64,000 bases of DNA from assembly GCF_038452275.1 (NCBI RefSeq), contig NZ_CP141643.1, forward strand, positions 2,046,001-2,110,000, written 5' to 3'. The notes under the pieces are model-generated. The model saw only the letters and a program-made list of their open reading frames with translations, had not been told where the DNA came from and did no database searches. Source of the stretch: Corynebacterium sp. BD556. GTDB taxonomy: Bacteria; Actinomycetota; Actinomycetes; Mycobacteriales; Mycobacteriaceae. Positions 18,571 to 28,458 of this stretch are shown in pieces (the stretch's first letter is position 1; each line of letters starts with the position of its first letter). The translations under genes were made by a program, and so were the position numbers.

Positions 18571-19833
18571 ATGGCATTGATCGTCCAGAAATATGGGGGA
18601 TCCTCCTTGGAAAGCGCCGAGCGAATCCGGGCTGTTGCCAAACGCATTGTCGAAACGAAGCGGCAAGGCCACGACGTGGTGGTGGTCTGCTCCGCAATGG
18701 GAGACACCACCGACGAACTTCTCGACCTCGCAGCGCAAGTCAACCCCAGCCCGCCAGCGCGCGAAATGGACATGCTGCTGACCGCTGGCGAGCGCATCTC
18801 TAACTCCTTGGTGGCGATGGCCGTGGCCTCCTTCGGCGCACCAGTGCAATCCTTCACCGGCTCCCAAGCTGGTGTGATCACCACAGAACGCCACGGCAAT
18901 GCGCGCATCGTTGAGGTTACCCCTGGGCGAGTCCAAGAAGCCGTCAAGGAAGGCAAGATCGCTATCGTCGCCGGTTTTCAGGGTGTCAACCGCGACAGCA
19001 AGGACGTGACCACCTTGGGCCGTGGTGGTTCTGACACAACCGCCGTGGCGTTGGCGGCGGCGATGGGGGCTGCCGAATGTGAGATCTACTCGGATGTCGA
19101 TGGTGTCTACACCGCCGACCCTCGCATCGTGCCCGACGCCCGCAAGCTCGACACCTTGTGTTTTGAGGAAATGCTTGAGCTTGCGGCGTCCGGTTCGAAA
19201 ATTCTGGTTCTGCGCAGCGTCGAGTACGCCCGCGCCTTCGGCGTGCCCTTGCGGGTTCGCTCGTCTTATAGCAACGACACCGGCACCCTTGTTGCCGGAG
19301 CATTGGAGGATATACCCGTGGAGGAAGCAGTTCTGTCTGGCGTAGCCACCGACAACTCGGAGGCGAAGATCACCATTCTTGGTATTCGGGACGCCCCCGG
19401 TGAGGCAGCTAAGGTTTTCCGTGCCCTCGCTGACGCTGAAATCAACATTGACATGGTTGTGCAAAACATTTCTTCCGAGGACGGACGCACCGACATCACC
19501 TTCACCTTGCCCAAGGCAGACGGAAAGCGCGGCATGGAATTGCTTACCTCCCTCAAGCAGGCCGAGGGTTGGAAGGAGCTCACCTACGATGACGAGGTGG
19601 GCAAAGTCTCCCTTGTGGGGGCGGGAATGAAGTCGCACCCAGGTGTTACCGCCGACTTTGCGGAGGCGCTGCGTGATGCCGGGATCAACATCGAGATGAT
19701 CACCACATCTGAAATTCGTATTACTGCCGTCGTGGGCGAGGCTGGTCTGGCCGACGCTGCGCGTGCCCTGCACGACAGATTTGAGCTCGGCGGCGACGAA
19801 CCGGCCGTCGTCTACGCTGGCACTGGCCGCTAA
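18571..19833 (+). CDS. lysC: Aspartokinase, alpha subunit
   Basis: A 420-residue kinase phosphorylating aspartate, the entry to lysine, threonine, methionine and diaminopimelate. The N-terminal kinase shows VQKYGGSS, the substrate-site region [15 protein letters not shown] and [12 protein letters not shown]. Two C-terminal ACT domains (about residues 265-420) bind lysine/threonine. A weak site (GGAAGG) precedes the ATG. A 38-bp gap to asd indicates the usual lysC-asd operon. Confidence 0.96.
   Translation: MALIVQKYGGSSLESAERIRAVAKRIVETKRQGHDVVVVCSAMGDTTDELLDLAAQVNPSPPAREMDMLLTAGERISNSLVAMAVASFGAPVQSFTGSQAGVITTERHGNARIVEVTPGRVQEAVKEGKIAIVAGFQGVNRDSKDVTTLGRGGSDTTAVALAAAMGAAECEIYSDVDGVYTADPRIVPDARKLDTLCFEEMLELAASGSKILVLRSVEYARAFGVPLRVRSSYSNDTGTLVAGALEDIPVEEAVLSGVATDNSEAKITILGIRDAPGEAAKVFRALADAEINIDMVVQNISSEDGRTDITFTLPKADGKRGMELLTSLKQAEGWKELTYDDEVGKVSLVGAGMKSHPGVTADFAEALRDAGINIEMITTSEIRITAVVGEAGLADAARALHDRFELGGDEPAVVYAGTGR
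19318..19833 (+). CDS. lysC: Aspartokinase beta subunit (internal in-frame start of lysC)
   Basis: In Corynebacterium the beta subunit is made from an internal start in lysC. Here GTG at 19318 is preceded by TTGGAGGA (19303-19310) with 7-nt spacing, and the protein begins [12 protein letters not shown], 171 residues holding the two ACT domains. The position matches the known beta subunit. Confidence 0.8.
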   Translation: MEEAVLSGVATDNSEAKITILGIRDAPGEAAKVFRALADAEINIDMVVQNISSEDGRTDITFTLPKADGKRGMELLTSLKQAEGWKELTYDDEVGKVSLVGAGMKSHPGVTADFAEALRDAGINIEMITTSEIRITAVVGEAGLADAARALHDRFELGGDEPAVVYAGTGR

Positions 19834-19867
19834 ACCCGCCCACCTTTAGAAGTTAAGGAAAACTTAG

Positions 19868-20905
<1,038 letters not shown>

Positions 20906-21114
20906 CTGAGAGTCCTGCTTAAGAATCTGTTTCCATTGCGTCTCGAATAGATAACATGACTTGTGTCCTGTCGCCGGTGTAGCGATACTGAGAAGAAGTG
21001 TTTATTGGGTCAGCGTCGCGAAACGGTTGTTGGCAAAAGGATCAAGACGGATATAGACGGATTCTGCCCAACTGGCTTATGCCAGCACGGGCAATTGATG
21101 AAGGAGTCTCTCAG

Positions 21115-21552
21115 GTGTCATTGCGTGCAAAGCTGGCGGTTCCAGCACTTGCTGCTTCACTGAGCTTCGTTGGGACCGTCGGCGCCGCCCCCGCCTTCGC
21201 TGCCGACTGGAAAGACGCGACAATCGCCCCCGGCAAGACAGCAGTTCTCACCCCGAAAGATGTGGAAAAGGGCGCCGCCCCGAAGAACGTCACCGTGGCA
21301 AACTCCGAGGCTTTGCCCGCTGGGTGGAGCGTGGTGAGCCTCAGCGGAGAGTTCCGCGTCTCCGCCCCCGTCAACGCCGCCGACGGCGACTTTGTCTTGC
21401 TGAAACTCAAGCAAGGCGACAAACTCATCGACGAGGTTACCGTGACCGTAGAAACCGGTGAAAGCACACCGGCGCCGTCTGCGAACTCCTCAGAGACCAG
21501 CTCTAACTGGTTTTCCGGCTTCGTTGAACGCATCAACAACTTCTTTGCCTAA
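21115..21552 (+). CDS. Small secreted protein, unknown function
   Basis: A 145-residue protein with a Sec signal peptide (RAKLAVPALAASL, cleavage likely after APAFA) and a mature part rich in Val/Thr/Ser that looks like one beta-sandwich domain. A Ser/Pro-rich linker (TPAPSANSSETSS) and a short amphipathic end (FSGFVERINNFF) follow. No sortase motif is seen. The GTG at 21115 has AAGGAG upstream. The 209 bp before it hold no further gene that I can support. Confidence 0.7.
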   Translation: MSLRAKLAVPALAASLSFVGTVGAAPAFAADWKDATIAPGKTAVLTPKDVEKGAAPKNVTVANSEALPAGWSVVSLSGEFRVSAPVNAADGDFVLLKLKQGDKLIDEVTVTVETGESTPAPSANSSETSSNWFSGFVERINNFFA

Positions 21553-21597
21553 AAGCCCTTAAAAAACCACAACCTCACATTCACCGGGCGCTCATTG

Positions 21598-21616
21598 CCG
21601 CCCTAAGCTGGGGCGG
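21598..21616. terminator. Weak hairpin between convergent genes
   Basis: CCGCCC and GGGCGG pair around a 7-nt loop between two converging genes. There is no U-tract on either side, so a terminator role is tentative. Confidence 0.3.
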
Positions 21617-21620
21617 AAAG

Positions 21621-22982
21621 CTACATCCGGGTGGGATCCGGCTGGTCGCCGTCGGCGCCGGGCTTTTGCTCCGTATGAGACACCGGCTCCGCGTAGGAGA
21701 CGTACATGACATCGCTGCCACCTTCCTCCGGGTCGTAATCAACCTCGTCGTCCTCCGCTAGTTCCTCGCCGACTTCTTCCTCCACCGACTCCGCGAACTC
21801 GTCATCCGGCACGTTGGAGGCCTTGGAGAGTTTGGCCAGTTCCTCCTGGTCCTTCTTCATGAAACGCCTGCGCGGGTCAAGCTTGATACGCATGAGTTCG
21901 AGAGCCCGGCGGCGCCGGTTTCCTTCCGCGCTGAGCTTTTGCAGGGCGCGCATCCACGAAGCAAAGACCGTCACGATAAGCACAAGGCCCATATAGCCCA
22001 GCGCCGGGTAAACGTAGGCGACAAGGCGCTGGAAGCCCACGAAGGACAGCACGAAACCAACCAGACAGGTGGAGATGAAAATGAGGCGGTAACGGTTTTC
22101 GTGGCCGCGCGCCAGGCGTTTGCCCAAAGCGTAGAACATGCCGAGCGCGGTAGCGAAAATCATGCCGAACAACACCAACGACATGGCCAGGCCGAACCAG
22201 GGATGCAGGCTATTGATTAAGGCGAGCAGCGGCATGTCCTCCCCAGCAACAGTGCTGGCCTGCGACATCAGGCCGAAGGTGAGCAGCATAAGCATCACCA
22301 AGTAGCCCAGGCCGCCGAGGAGACCGCCGACGCCTGCGGAGCGGGTATCAAGGTAGTTGCCGCCAATGACGATGGCCATGGAAGAAACACAGATGAAGTT
22401 CAGGCCCGTGTAGTTAAGTGCGGAGATCCACCAGTTGGGCAAGGTGGTGTCAACGTTTGAGGCCTGCTCATTGAGCACCGCCCAGCTCACATCCGACGTG
22501 GCGAGGGTCCAGACGCAACTGACCACCACGAAGGTGATCAAAAAGGGTGTGATGGTGCCGATGGCGGCGGTGACCTTGTCCACGTCCATCAGGCCGAAGA
22601 AGATAACCAGGCCGAGCATGACCACAGCGCCGACCCAGATGGGCAGCCCGAACTGCTGGTTCAGGTTGGAACCGGCGCCGGCGAACATGACAAAACCGAT
22701 GGAGAAAAGGGTGATGATCGTGGCGATGTCAAGAACCCAGGACAGGACCTTCCCGGAGATGCTGCCCAGGACTTCCATGTGCTCTTTAGCTTGGTAGTAG
22801 CTGCCGAGCTGGAGAATGGACACACCTCCAACGAGCATGAGGACGGAGCCGAGCACCGCACCCCAGATGCCCTGGGTGCCGAAGGCAACGAAGTACTGCA
22901 TTGCTTCCTGGCCGGAGGCGAAACCCGCACCAACAACAACGCCGATGAAGGCGAAGGAAATACCTACTGCTTTTTTGAGCAT
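21621..22982 (-). CDS. YkvI-type membrane transporter with acidic cytosolic tail
   Basis: A 453-residue protein with about ten helices, of the YkvI family in the amino-acid/cation transporter superfamily. It opens GISFAFIGVVVGAGFASGQE, the typical unwound first-helix motif. After the last helix a ~120-residue hydrophilic tail carries an Arg/Lys-rich segment and then a very acidic stretch (EEEVGEELAEDDEVDYD). A GGAGA site precedes the ATG. It lies downstream of sigC on the same strand. The substrate is unknown. Confidence 0.75.
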   Translation of the reverse strand: MLKKAVGISFAFIGVVVGAGFASGQEAMQYFVAFGTQGIWGAVLGSVLMLVGGVSILQLGSYYQAKEHMEVLGSISGKVLSWVLDIATIITLFSIGFVMFAGAGSNLNQQFGLPIWVGAVVMLGLVIFFGLMDVDKVTAAIGTITPFLITFVVVSCVWTLATSDVSWAVLNEQASNVDTTLPNWWISALNYTGLNFICVSSMAIVIGGNYLDTRSAGVGGLLGGLGYLVMLMLLTFGLMSQASTVAGEDMPLLALINSLHPWFGLAMSLVLFGMIFATALGMFYALGKRLARGHENRYRLIFISTCLVGFVLSFVGFQRLVAYVYPALGYMGLVLIVTVFASWMRALQKLSAEGNRRRRALELMRIKLDPRRRFMKKDQEELAKLSKASNVPDDEFAESVEEEVGEELAEDDEVDYDPEEGGSDVMYVSYAEPVSHTEQKPGADGDQPDPTRM

Positions 22983-23091
22983 GTTTTTATTGATTTCTCC
23001 GAAGTGAGAAGTGAAAACTGAAAAATAACACTGCCGTAGTCAACACCCGCATTTTAGTGCGACGTGCCGAGAAAGACCCGACCGGCAAACG

Positions 23092-23631
23092 TCAGCCGGC
23101 GCCGTCGATGAGGTCGCGGCGCGCCCTGGCGACCCGGGAGCGGATCGTGCCGACCCGCACGCCCGAAATCCGTGCGGCTTCCTCATAGGTGTAACCCAGC
23201 ACTTGAGTAAGGACGAGAGCTTCACGACGCTCCGCCGGGAGCGCGTCGAGAAGCGAACGAGCGTCGATCACCTCAGACCAGGTGTTCGGGTTGTCAGGGC
23301 TCGGTTCGAGCGCCGCGACATCGTCGAACTCGGCGGCTGACTTGCGGGGGCGGGCCATGTCGTGGCGCACCGAATCGATCCACGCGCGGCGCGCCAGCGA
23401 AAGCAACCACGTCTTTGCAGAAGAACGCGCAGCGAAACGGGGCAGGGCCCCCATGACGCGCAGATACGTTTCCTGTGTGAGGTCATCTGCGTGTTCGCGC
23501 CCCGCCAAATGGGCGAGCAGCCGCCACACGTCGTCTTGCGTTTCCTTGATGAAAGCGGAAAGAGCAGCCCTGTCACCGCGCCCAGCCCGAAGGGCAAGGT
23601 CAGTGACGTAGTCATCGTTTGCGCTGCTCAC
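23092..23631 (-). CDS. sigC: ECF-type RNA polymerase sigma factor, SigC-like
   Basis: A 179-residue group 4 sigma factor with region 2 (ADDLTQETYLRVMGALPRF) and region 4 helix-turn-helix (YTYEEAARISGVRVGTIRSR). No anti-sigma gene is adjacent. Its place beside katA matches Corynebacterium sigC, linked there to respiratory-chain (cytochrome bd) genes. The GTG start has TAATCT 7 nt upstream, so the mRNA is probably leaderless. It diverges from katA. Confidence 0.85.
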   Translation of the reverse strand: MSSANDDYVTDLALRAGRGDRAALSAFIKETQDDVWRLLAHLAGREHADDLTQETYLRVMGALPRFAARSSAKTWLLSLARRAWIDSVRHDMARPRKSAAEFDDVAALEPSPDNPNTWSEVIDARSLLDALPAERREALVLTQVLGYTYEEAARISGVRVGTIRSRVARARRDLIDGAG

Positions 23632-23789
23632 AGGTGGAAGATTACCAGTCGGCAGAAAAGCACTGAGAGGGGTAGGAATTTAGTTGTAGGGCGTTGAAAC
23701 CTGTTGCCGGGTCAACTCGGACAACGTAGAGTATTAAAGGTCCGTAACTAATAGAAAAATCTTTTAATGGCTTGAGGAGGCCGAGTCTT

Positions 23790-25379
23790 ATGGCAGACAA
23801 GTCAAAGGCAGAAGACATCGTCACTCGTGGTGAACGCGCCGCAGGTAACGGCCGCACCACGCAACTGAGCGGCCAGCCGGTCGCATCCGAAAACATTTCG
23901 GCCACCGCAGGCCGTCAGGGCCCGAACGTCCTGGACGATATCCACCTGATTGAAAAGCTCGCTCACTTCAACCGTGAGAACGTGCCGGAGCGCATCCCGC
24001 ACGCCAAAGGCCACGGCGCCTTCGGTGAACTGCACATCACCGAAGATGTCTCAAAGTACACCAAGGCGAAGCTGTTCCAGCCGGGCACCGTTACCCCCAT
24101 GGCGGTGCGCTTTTCCACCGTTGCCGGTGAGGCTGGCTCCCCGGACACCTGGCGTGACGTCCACGGTTTCGCGGTGCGCTTCTACACCGAGGACGGCAAT
24201 TACGACATCGTTGGCAACAACACGCCGACCTTCTTCCTGCGCGACGGCATGAAGTTCCCGGACTTCATCCACTCCCAGAAGCGTCAGCCGCACACCGGCC
24301 TGCGCAACGACGAAATGCAGTGGGACTTTTGGTCGCGCACCCCGGAGTCTGCCCACCAGGTGACCTACCTGCTCGGTGACCGCGGCACGCCGAAGACCTC
24401 CCGCCACCAGGATGGCTTCGGTTCCCACACCTTCCAGTGGATCAACGAGGAAGGCACCCCGGTCTGGATCAAGTACCACTTCAAAACCCGACAGGGTTGG
24501 GAGACCTTCACCGACGAGGAAGCAACCGAGGTTGCCGGCAAGAACGCTGACTTCCACCGCCAGGACCTCTACGACGCGATCGAGCGCGGCGACTACCCAA
24601 TCTGGGACGTCAAGGTTCAGATCATGCCCTTCGATGAGGCCGAGAACTACCGCTTCAACCCCTTCGACCTGACCAAGGTGTGGTCCCAGAAAGACTACCC
24701 GCTGATCGACGTGGGGTACTTCATCCTCAACCGCAACCCGAAGAACTTCCACGCTCAGATCGAGCAGATCGCCCTGGACCCGGCCAACATCGTCCCCGGT
24801 GTTGGCCTGTCCCCAGACCGTATGCTGCAAGCCCGCGTGTTTGCCTACGCCGATCAGCACCGCTACCGCATCGGCGCGAACTACAAGGACCTGCCGGTCA
24901 ACCGTCCCATCAACGAGGTCAACACCTACGCTGAGCGCGGTTCCATGGCCTACTTCTTCAACAACGAGGGAGAGCCGAACTACTCCCCGAACCGCACCGG
25001 CAAAGGTGCAGGCTACCTGGACAACGGTGAGGATTCCTCCTCCAACTTCACCGATTACGGCCAGGCAGAAAACCTTTACGTGAACCCGGATCCGCACGGC
25101 ACCGACCTCGTTCGCGCCGCTTACGTGAAGCACGCTGAGGATGACGACTTCACCCAAGCAGGCACCCTGTACCGTGAAGTTTTCGATGATGCCGCAAAGG
25201 AGCGCTTCATCAACAACGTCACCAACAAGATGCTGCCCATCGAGGACAAGGACGTTGAGGAACGCACCTTCGCCTACTGGGGCAATGTGGACAAGGACCT
25301 GGAGCAGAAGCTGCGCGTTGAACTTGAGCGCAAGCGCAACGCTAACTCCGAGAAGGAAGACCAGTCCACCGTCTTCTAA
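23790..25379 (+). CDS. katA: Monofunctional heme catalase
   Basis: A 529-residue catalase that disproportionates hydrogen peroxide. The distal His lies in ERIPHAKGHGAFGE, the distal Asn in DIVGNNTPTFF, and the proximal Tyr ligand in RVFAYADQHRYR. The ATG at 23790 is preceded by GAGGAGG; an in-frame TTG just upstream overlaps that site and is unlikely. It is divergent from sigC and ends in a strong terminator. Confidence 0.96.
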   Translation: MADKSKAEDIVTRGERAAGNGRTTQLSGQPVASENISATAGRQGPNVLDDIHLIEKLAHFNRENVPERIPHAKGHGAFGELHITEDVSKYTKAKLFQPGTVTPMAVRFSTVAGEAGSPDTWRDVHGFAVRFYTEDGNYDIVGNNTPTFFLRDGMKFPDFIHSQKRQPHTGLRNDEMQWDFWSRTPESAHQVTYLLGDRGTPKTSRHQDGFGSHTFQWINEEGTPVWIKYHFKTRQGWETFTDEEATEVAGKNADFHRQDLYDAIERGDYPIWDVKVQIMPFDEAENYRFNPFDLTKVWSQKDYPLIDVGYFILNRNPKNFHAQIEQIALDPANIVPGVGLSPDRMLQARVFAYADQHRYRIGANYKDLPVNRPINEVNTYAERGSMAYFFNNEGEPNYSPNRTGKGAGYLDNGEDSSSNFTDYGQAENLYVNPDPHGTDLVRAAYVKHAEDDDFTQAGTLYREVFDDAAKERFINNVTNKMLPIEDKDVEERTFAYWGNVDKDLEQKLRVELERKRNANSEKEDQSTVF

Positions 25380-25394
25380 GACTGCTGAACTGAA

Positions 25395-25430
25395 ACAATA
25401 AAAAGACCCGCCCGCGGGTCTTTTTATTGT
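25395..25430. terminator. Bidirectional terminator between katA and mnhG
   Basis: ACAATAAAAAGACCCG and CGGGTCTTTTTATTGT form a long perfect stem with A/T flanks on both sides, so it works for both converging genes. The mnhG stop codon (25424-25426) lies inside the stem. Confidence 0.9.
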
Positions 25431-25741
25431 GCTTGCTTGTCCACGTAGGTTACGCCGTGGATGGAGCGGCCCATGACGAAACCTGCGACAGAGCCCACGA
25501 TCCACACCCCGGCAATCGCGATAATCGCCCGCAGAAAGTCATTGAGGTCGAAACCTGCAACAGACCACGAGTGGATCAACTTGGCCACGATGAGCAAGGG
25601 AAGCGCAACAACCGTGAGCGGGCCCAGCAAATTCACGCGGCTTAAAGCATCCGGGGCGCGTAGCTGCAGCACAGTAGCGGCGACGGTGAAAACGGTGGCG
25701 ATGACAGCCAGCGCGGCTGCGATGATCTCTCCGATGAGCAT
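25424..25741 (-). CDS. mnhG: Mrp/Mnh cation:proton antiporter subunit G
   Basis: A 105-residue subunit with three hydrophobic helices, the last of six genes. The start ATG overlaps the mnhF stop as TAATG, so the two are coupled. The family's LRAPDALSRV segment is present. An in-frame extension upstream would lie wholly inside mnhF and is not used. Confidence 0.88.
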   Translation of the reverse strand: MLIGEIIAAALAVIATVFTVAATVLQLRAPDALSRVNLLGPLTVVALPLLIVAKLIHSWSVAGFDLNDFLRAIIAIAGVWIVGSVAGFVMGRSIHGVTYVDKQAQ

Positions 25742-26007
25742 TAGCGACGTCCCCTCGAAATAATGCGGGCCATGGATAGCGTCGGAATTGCGCCGCACAC
25801 TAAAGCGGCGAGGATGGCGATGTCGAAAGGGATCATGGAGCTGTTGAACAGCGTCCACATGAGAAAGATCGACACCATCGCGTAGAACACCAAATCGGCC
25901 ATCACGGCGCGGGAAAGCTCGTCTTTAGTCAGGATAAGAAAACCCAGCGTGACCAGCAAACAAGCAGTCACGACGATGATGCAGCCGGTGATGATGGTTG
26001 CGAACAT
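25741..26007 (-). CDS. mnhF: Mrp/Mnh cation:proton antiporter subunit F
   Basis: An 88-residue subunit with three membrane helices. It has the family motif SRAVMADLVFYAMVS and a conserved Asp in MIPFDIAILAAL. It lies 5 bp after mnhE and overlaps mnhG. Confidence 0.9.
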   Translation of the reverse strand: MFATIITGCIIVVTACLLVTLGFLILTKDELSRAVMADLVFYAMVSIFLMWTLFNSSMIPFDIAILAALVCGAIPTLSMARIISRGRR

Positions 26008-26012
26008 GAGTC

Positions 26013-26456
26013 TTAATCCAACCTTTCTGCCGCAGGGACATAATCTGGGTCCGTATCCGAGCCGGTGTCGTGATACTCGTACCAGGCAACTTCTTCTGGA
26101 TCGAGAGGGATCGAGGCCACGGCAGGGCAGACCTTCTCCTCCATCTCTTTCAACCCCTGAATCTGCTTGATTGGGTCCTCACCAAAAACAGCCTGCACCA
26201 GGAGGTACTTCAGGTCGGTGCCTTCCGGGTCGTGACGGAAACCAAGAGACAAAGTGCCCGGCGTTGCGGTGATGGAGGTGGAAAACCAGAAGCGTTGCCA
26301 GTCCGTCGATAAGCGAAGCGGATAGGTAATGATGATTGGGCGCATACGTGGGTTCGGTTTGAATGCGGCGACAGACGCCGACATGCCAGCGGCGAAAATC
26401 TCCTTGATAATCCACGCGCTATAACCCACGGCGTGGAAAAAACCGTTGCGAGCCAT
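26013..26456 (-). CDS. mnhE: Mrp/Mnh cation:proton antiporter subunit E
   Basis: A 147-residue subunit with an N-terminal hydrophobic helix and the conserved cytosolic domain (YPLRLSTDWQRFWFSTSIT, then TPGTLSLGF). The acidic C-terminal tail (DTGSDTDPDY) is longer than in many homologues. The start overlaps mnhD by one base. Confidence 0.88.
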   Translation of the reverse strand: MARNGFFHAVGYSAWIIKEIFAAGMSASVAAFKPNPRMRPIIITYPLRLSTDWQRFWFSTSITATPGTLSLGFRHDPEGTDLKYLLVQAVFGEDPIKQIQGLKEMEEKVCPAVASIPLDPEEVAWYEYHDTGSDTDPDYVPAAERLD

Positions 26457-27991
26457 CAGTTGCGTCCTCCTTGAATCTCAGCGGCGTCGGGAATACCGAC
26501 CGCGTTGTCACCCAGCACGGCAGTGACGTAGGAGTCAGTGTCGAGAAGCGCGTCAACCGCCTCCGTGGACACAGCCCACAAAGCACCTGACGCGAAGAAC
26601 ATAACCACCGAAAGCACCATCAGCACAGCCGAAGGCAGAATCAGGCGCGGGCGCACATTGAGTGCCTTCGGATAATGCTGCATGGGACGGCCCCAAAAAA
26701 CCGAACGCCACACACGCATCATGGACAACAAAGCTCCGAAGGATGCGACAACGATCGCGGCGATGACCACCCAGCTGCGCCAATCCCCAGGCATCGCCGC
26801 AGCGAAAACGATGGCGACCTTGCCAAACACACCGGAAAATGGCGGGAAACCAACAATTGACAGGGCACCGGCCGCAAAGATCGTGGAGGTCAACGGGTCG
26901 CGGCGGGCCAAGCACGACAGCTTGGACATGGTGCCGGTGCCGTAGGTTTCCTCGATCGCGCCGGCGTTGAGAACCAACGCGCCGATGGTGACCATGTGGT
27001 GCAACATGTAAATCAGGCCGGCAGCCAGGGCACGTCGCGGGTCCTCGCTGGTAAACGCCAGCATGACCAAGATGAACGGCATGCCGTTGACCATCTGGTA
27101 GGCCAGCACCCGGCGGATAGTGGCCTCCCCCAAGCCAGCGAAGCCGCCGATCAACATGGAGATGACCATGACGACAATGATCAGCGTGTTCCAGCGCGAA
27201 TCCATATCGAAAATGGTCACCCAGATGCGGAACAACATATAAACCGCAACCTTGGTGTGCAGGCCAGAAAACAGCCCCATCACCGCCGCACTTGAGGAAG
27301 GATAAGAACGCGGCAGCCAGGTATGCATGGGAAAGACACCAGCCTTCGCAGCGATCGCAATGACCACCAGGCCAAGCGCCACCGTCGCTGGGCCGTGGCC
27401 CGCGGCGACGCCCCGCAAAGAAGCAATGTTGACAGCACCGGTTACCGCGTAAATGTAGCCCACCGCGGTGACCAAAAGTGTCGAGGCCGCCAAGTTAACC
27501 AAGACGAACATGCGGCCCGCCACCAGCCGGAAACGCGAACCCGTCATGGCGATGAGCCCGTAGGACGGCAGCAACATGACCTCAATCATGACGAAGAAGT
27601 TGAACAGATCCGTCGTCAACACGGCGCCGCTGACGCCGGTGACCAGCACCAAAGTCAAAGGCGTGTAGTAGCGCGCTTCCGTTTCCCCGGCAGAGATAGC
27701 AAACCAGTTCGCAGCTAGCGCCACCACCATGGTCGACACCAGCATGACGGCAGAGAATTGATCACCAGCAAAGGAGACACCCACCCCACCCGGGTAAAGG
27801 CCGAGCACGTGGCCGATAGTGCCATGCGCGGAGGTGTAGGCGAACAACCAGACACCGCCGGCGAGATTAATCGCGGGAACCGCAAGAGCAAGAAAGTCAT
27901 TAAGCGGCTTCCACGGGTTCAATGCCGCGACCGCCGAGACGATCAGCGGCAGCGCCACGAAAACGGGCAGAATTGCCTCCGCTGTCATCAC
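26456..27991 (-). CDS. mnhD: Mrp/Mnh cation:proton antiporter subunit D
   Basis: A 511-residue NuoN/NuoM-like subunit with about fourteen helices. The proton-path Glu lies in FFVMIEVMLLPSYGL and the Lys in AKAGVFPMHTWLPRSYP. It overlaps mnhC by 4 bp. The complex exchanges cytosolic Na+ (or K+) for protons, for sodium and alkali tolerance. Confidence 0.93.
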   Translation of the reverse strand: MMTAEAILPVFVALPLIVSAVAALNPWKPLNDFLALAVPAINLAGGVWLFAYTSAHGTIGHVLGLYPGGVGVSFAGDQFSAVMLVSTMVVALAANWFAISAGETEARYYTPLTLVLVTGVSGAVLTTDLFNFFVMIEVMLLPSYGLIAMTGSRFRLVAGRMFVLVNLAASTLLVTAVGYIYAVTGAVNIASLRGVAAGHGPATVALGLVVIAIAAKAGVFPMHTWLPRSYPSSSAAVMGLFSGLHTKVAVYMLFRIWVTIFDMDSRWNTLIIVVMVISMLIGGFAGLGEATIRRVLAYQMVNGMPFILVMLAFTSEDPRRALAAGLIYMLHHMVTIGALVLNAGAIEETYGTGTMSKLSCLARRDPLTSTIFAAGALSIVGFPPFSGVFGKVAIVFAAAMPGDWRSWVVIAAIVVASFGALLSMMRVWRSVFWGRPMQHYPKALNVRPRLILPSAVLMVLSVVMFFASGALWAVSTEAVDALLDTDSYVTAVLGDNAVGIPDAAEIQGGRN

Positions 27992-28458
27992 TTCGCCTCC
28001 CCTGCGCTCTGAGAGGTTTCCGGATCCACCTCGGGGTGGTGCATATCCGCAGCTTCCTCCAACTTCTTCGGGTTCAAACGCGCACGCCGGCCGGCAGTGG
28101 ACAGCGCCGAGGGGCTGAGCCGGTCCTGGTTGTAGCCCGGAATGTTTTCCACACGGCGGTCATACGTGTCGTCGTCTTTGCCCAAAGACGACAGCATGAG
28201 CAGAATCGTCGTGGTGGCCATGGCGATCACGATGGCTGTCAGGACGAAGGCCTGGGGCAGCGGATCGGACATGTCCTCCAGTGGTGTGTGTGAAGGGAAG
28301 GCCTCGCCACGCCACGCACCAACACCCGCGGCGAGCAGCGTCAGGTTCGACGCATGGCCAAACAAAGCCATGCCGAAAACGATGCGCACCAAACCGCGCT
28401 GCATCACCAAATAGACGGAGCCCGCGGTCAAAACGGCGATAGTCAGGGCCATAATCAT
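27988..28458 (-). CDS. mnhC: Mrp/Mnh cation:proton antiporter subunit C
   Basis: A 156-residue NuoK-like subunit with three helices and the motif GMALFGHASNLTLLA. After the last helix comes a ~55-residue hydrophilic tail. It overlaps both neighbours by 4 bp. Confidence 0.92.
   Translation of the reverse strand: MIMALTIAVLTAGSVYLVMQRGLVRIVFGMALFGHASNLTLLAAGVGAWRGEAFPSHTPLEDMSDPLPQAFVLTAIVIAMATTTILLMLSSLGKDDDTYDRRVENIPGYNQDRLSPSALSTAGRRARLNPKKLEEAADMHHPEVDPETSQSAGEAK

Noticed and set aside
18511..19773. 420-codon minus-strand frame
   Set aside because: It lies opposite lysC and is a shadow.
24051..25505. 484-codon minus-strand frame
   Set aside because: It is fully antisense to katA, Val/Gly-rich, without motifs.
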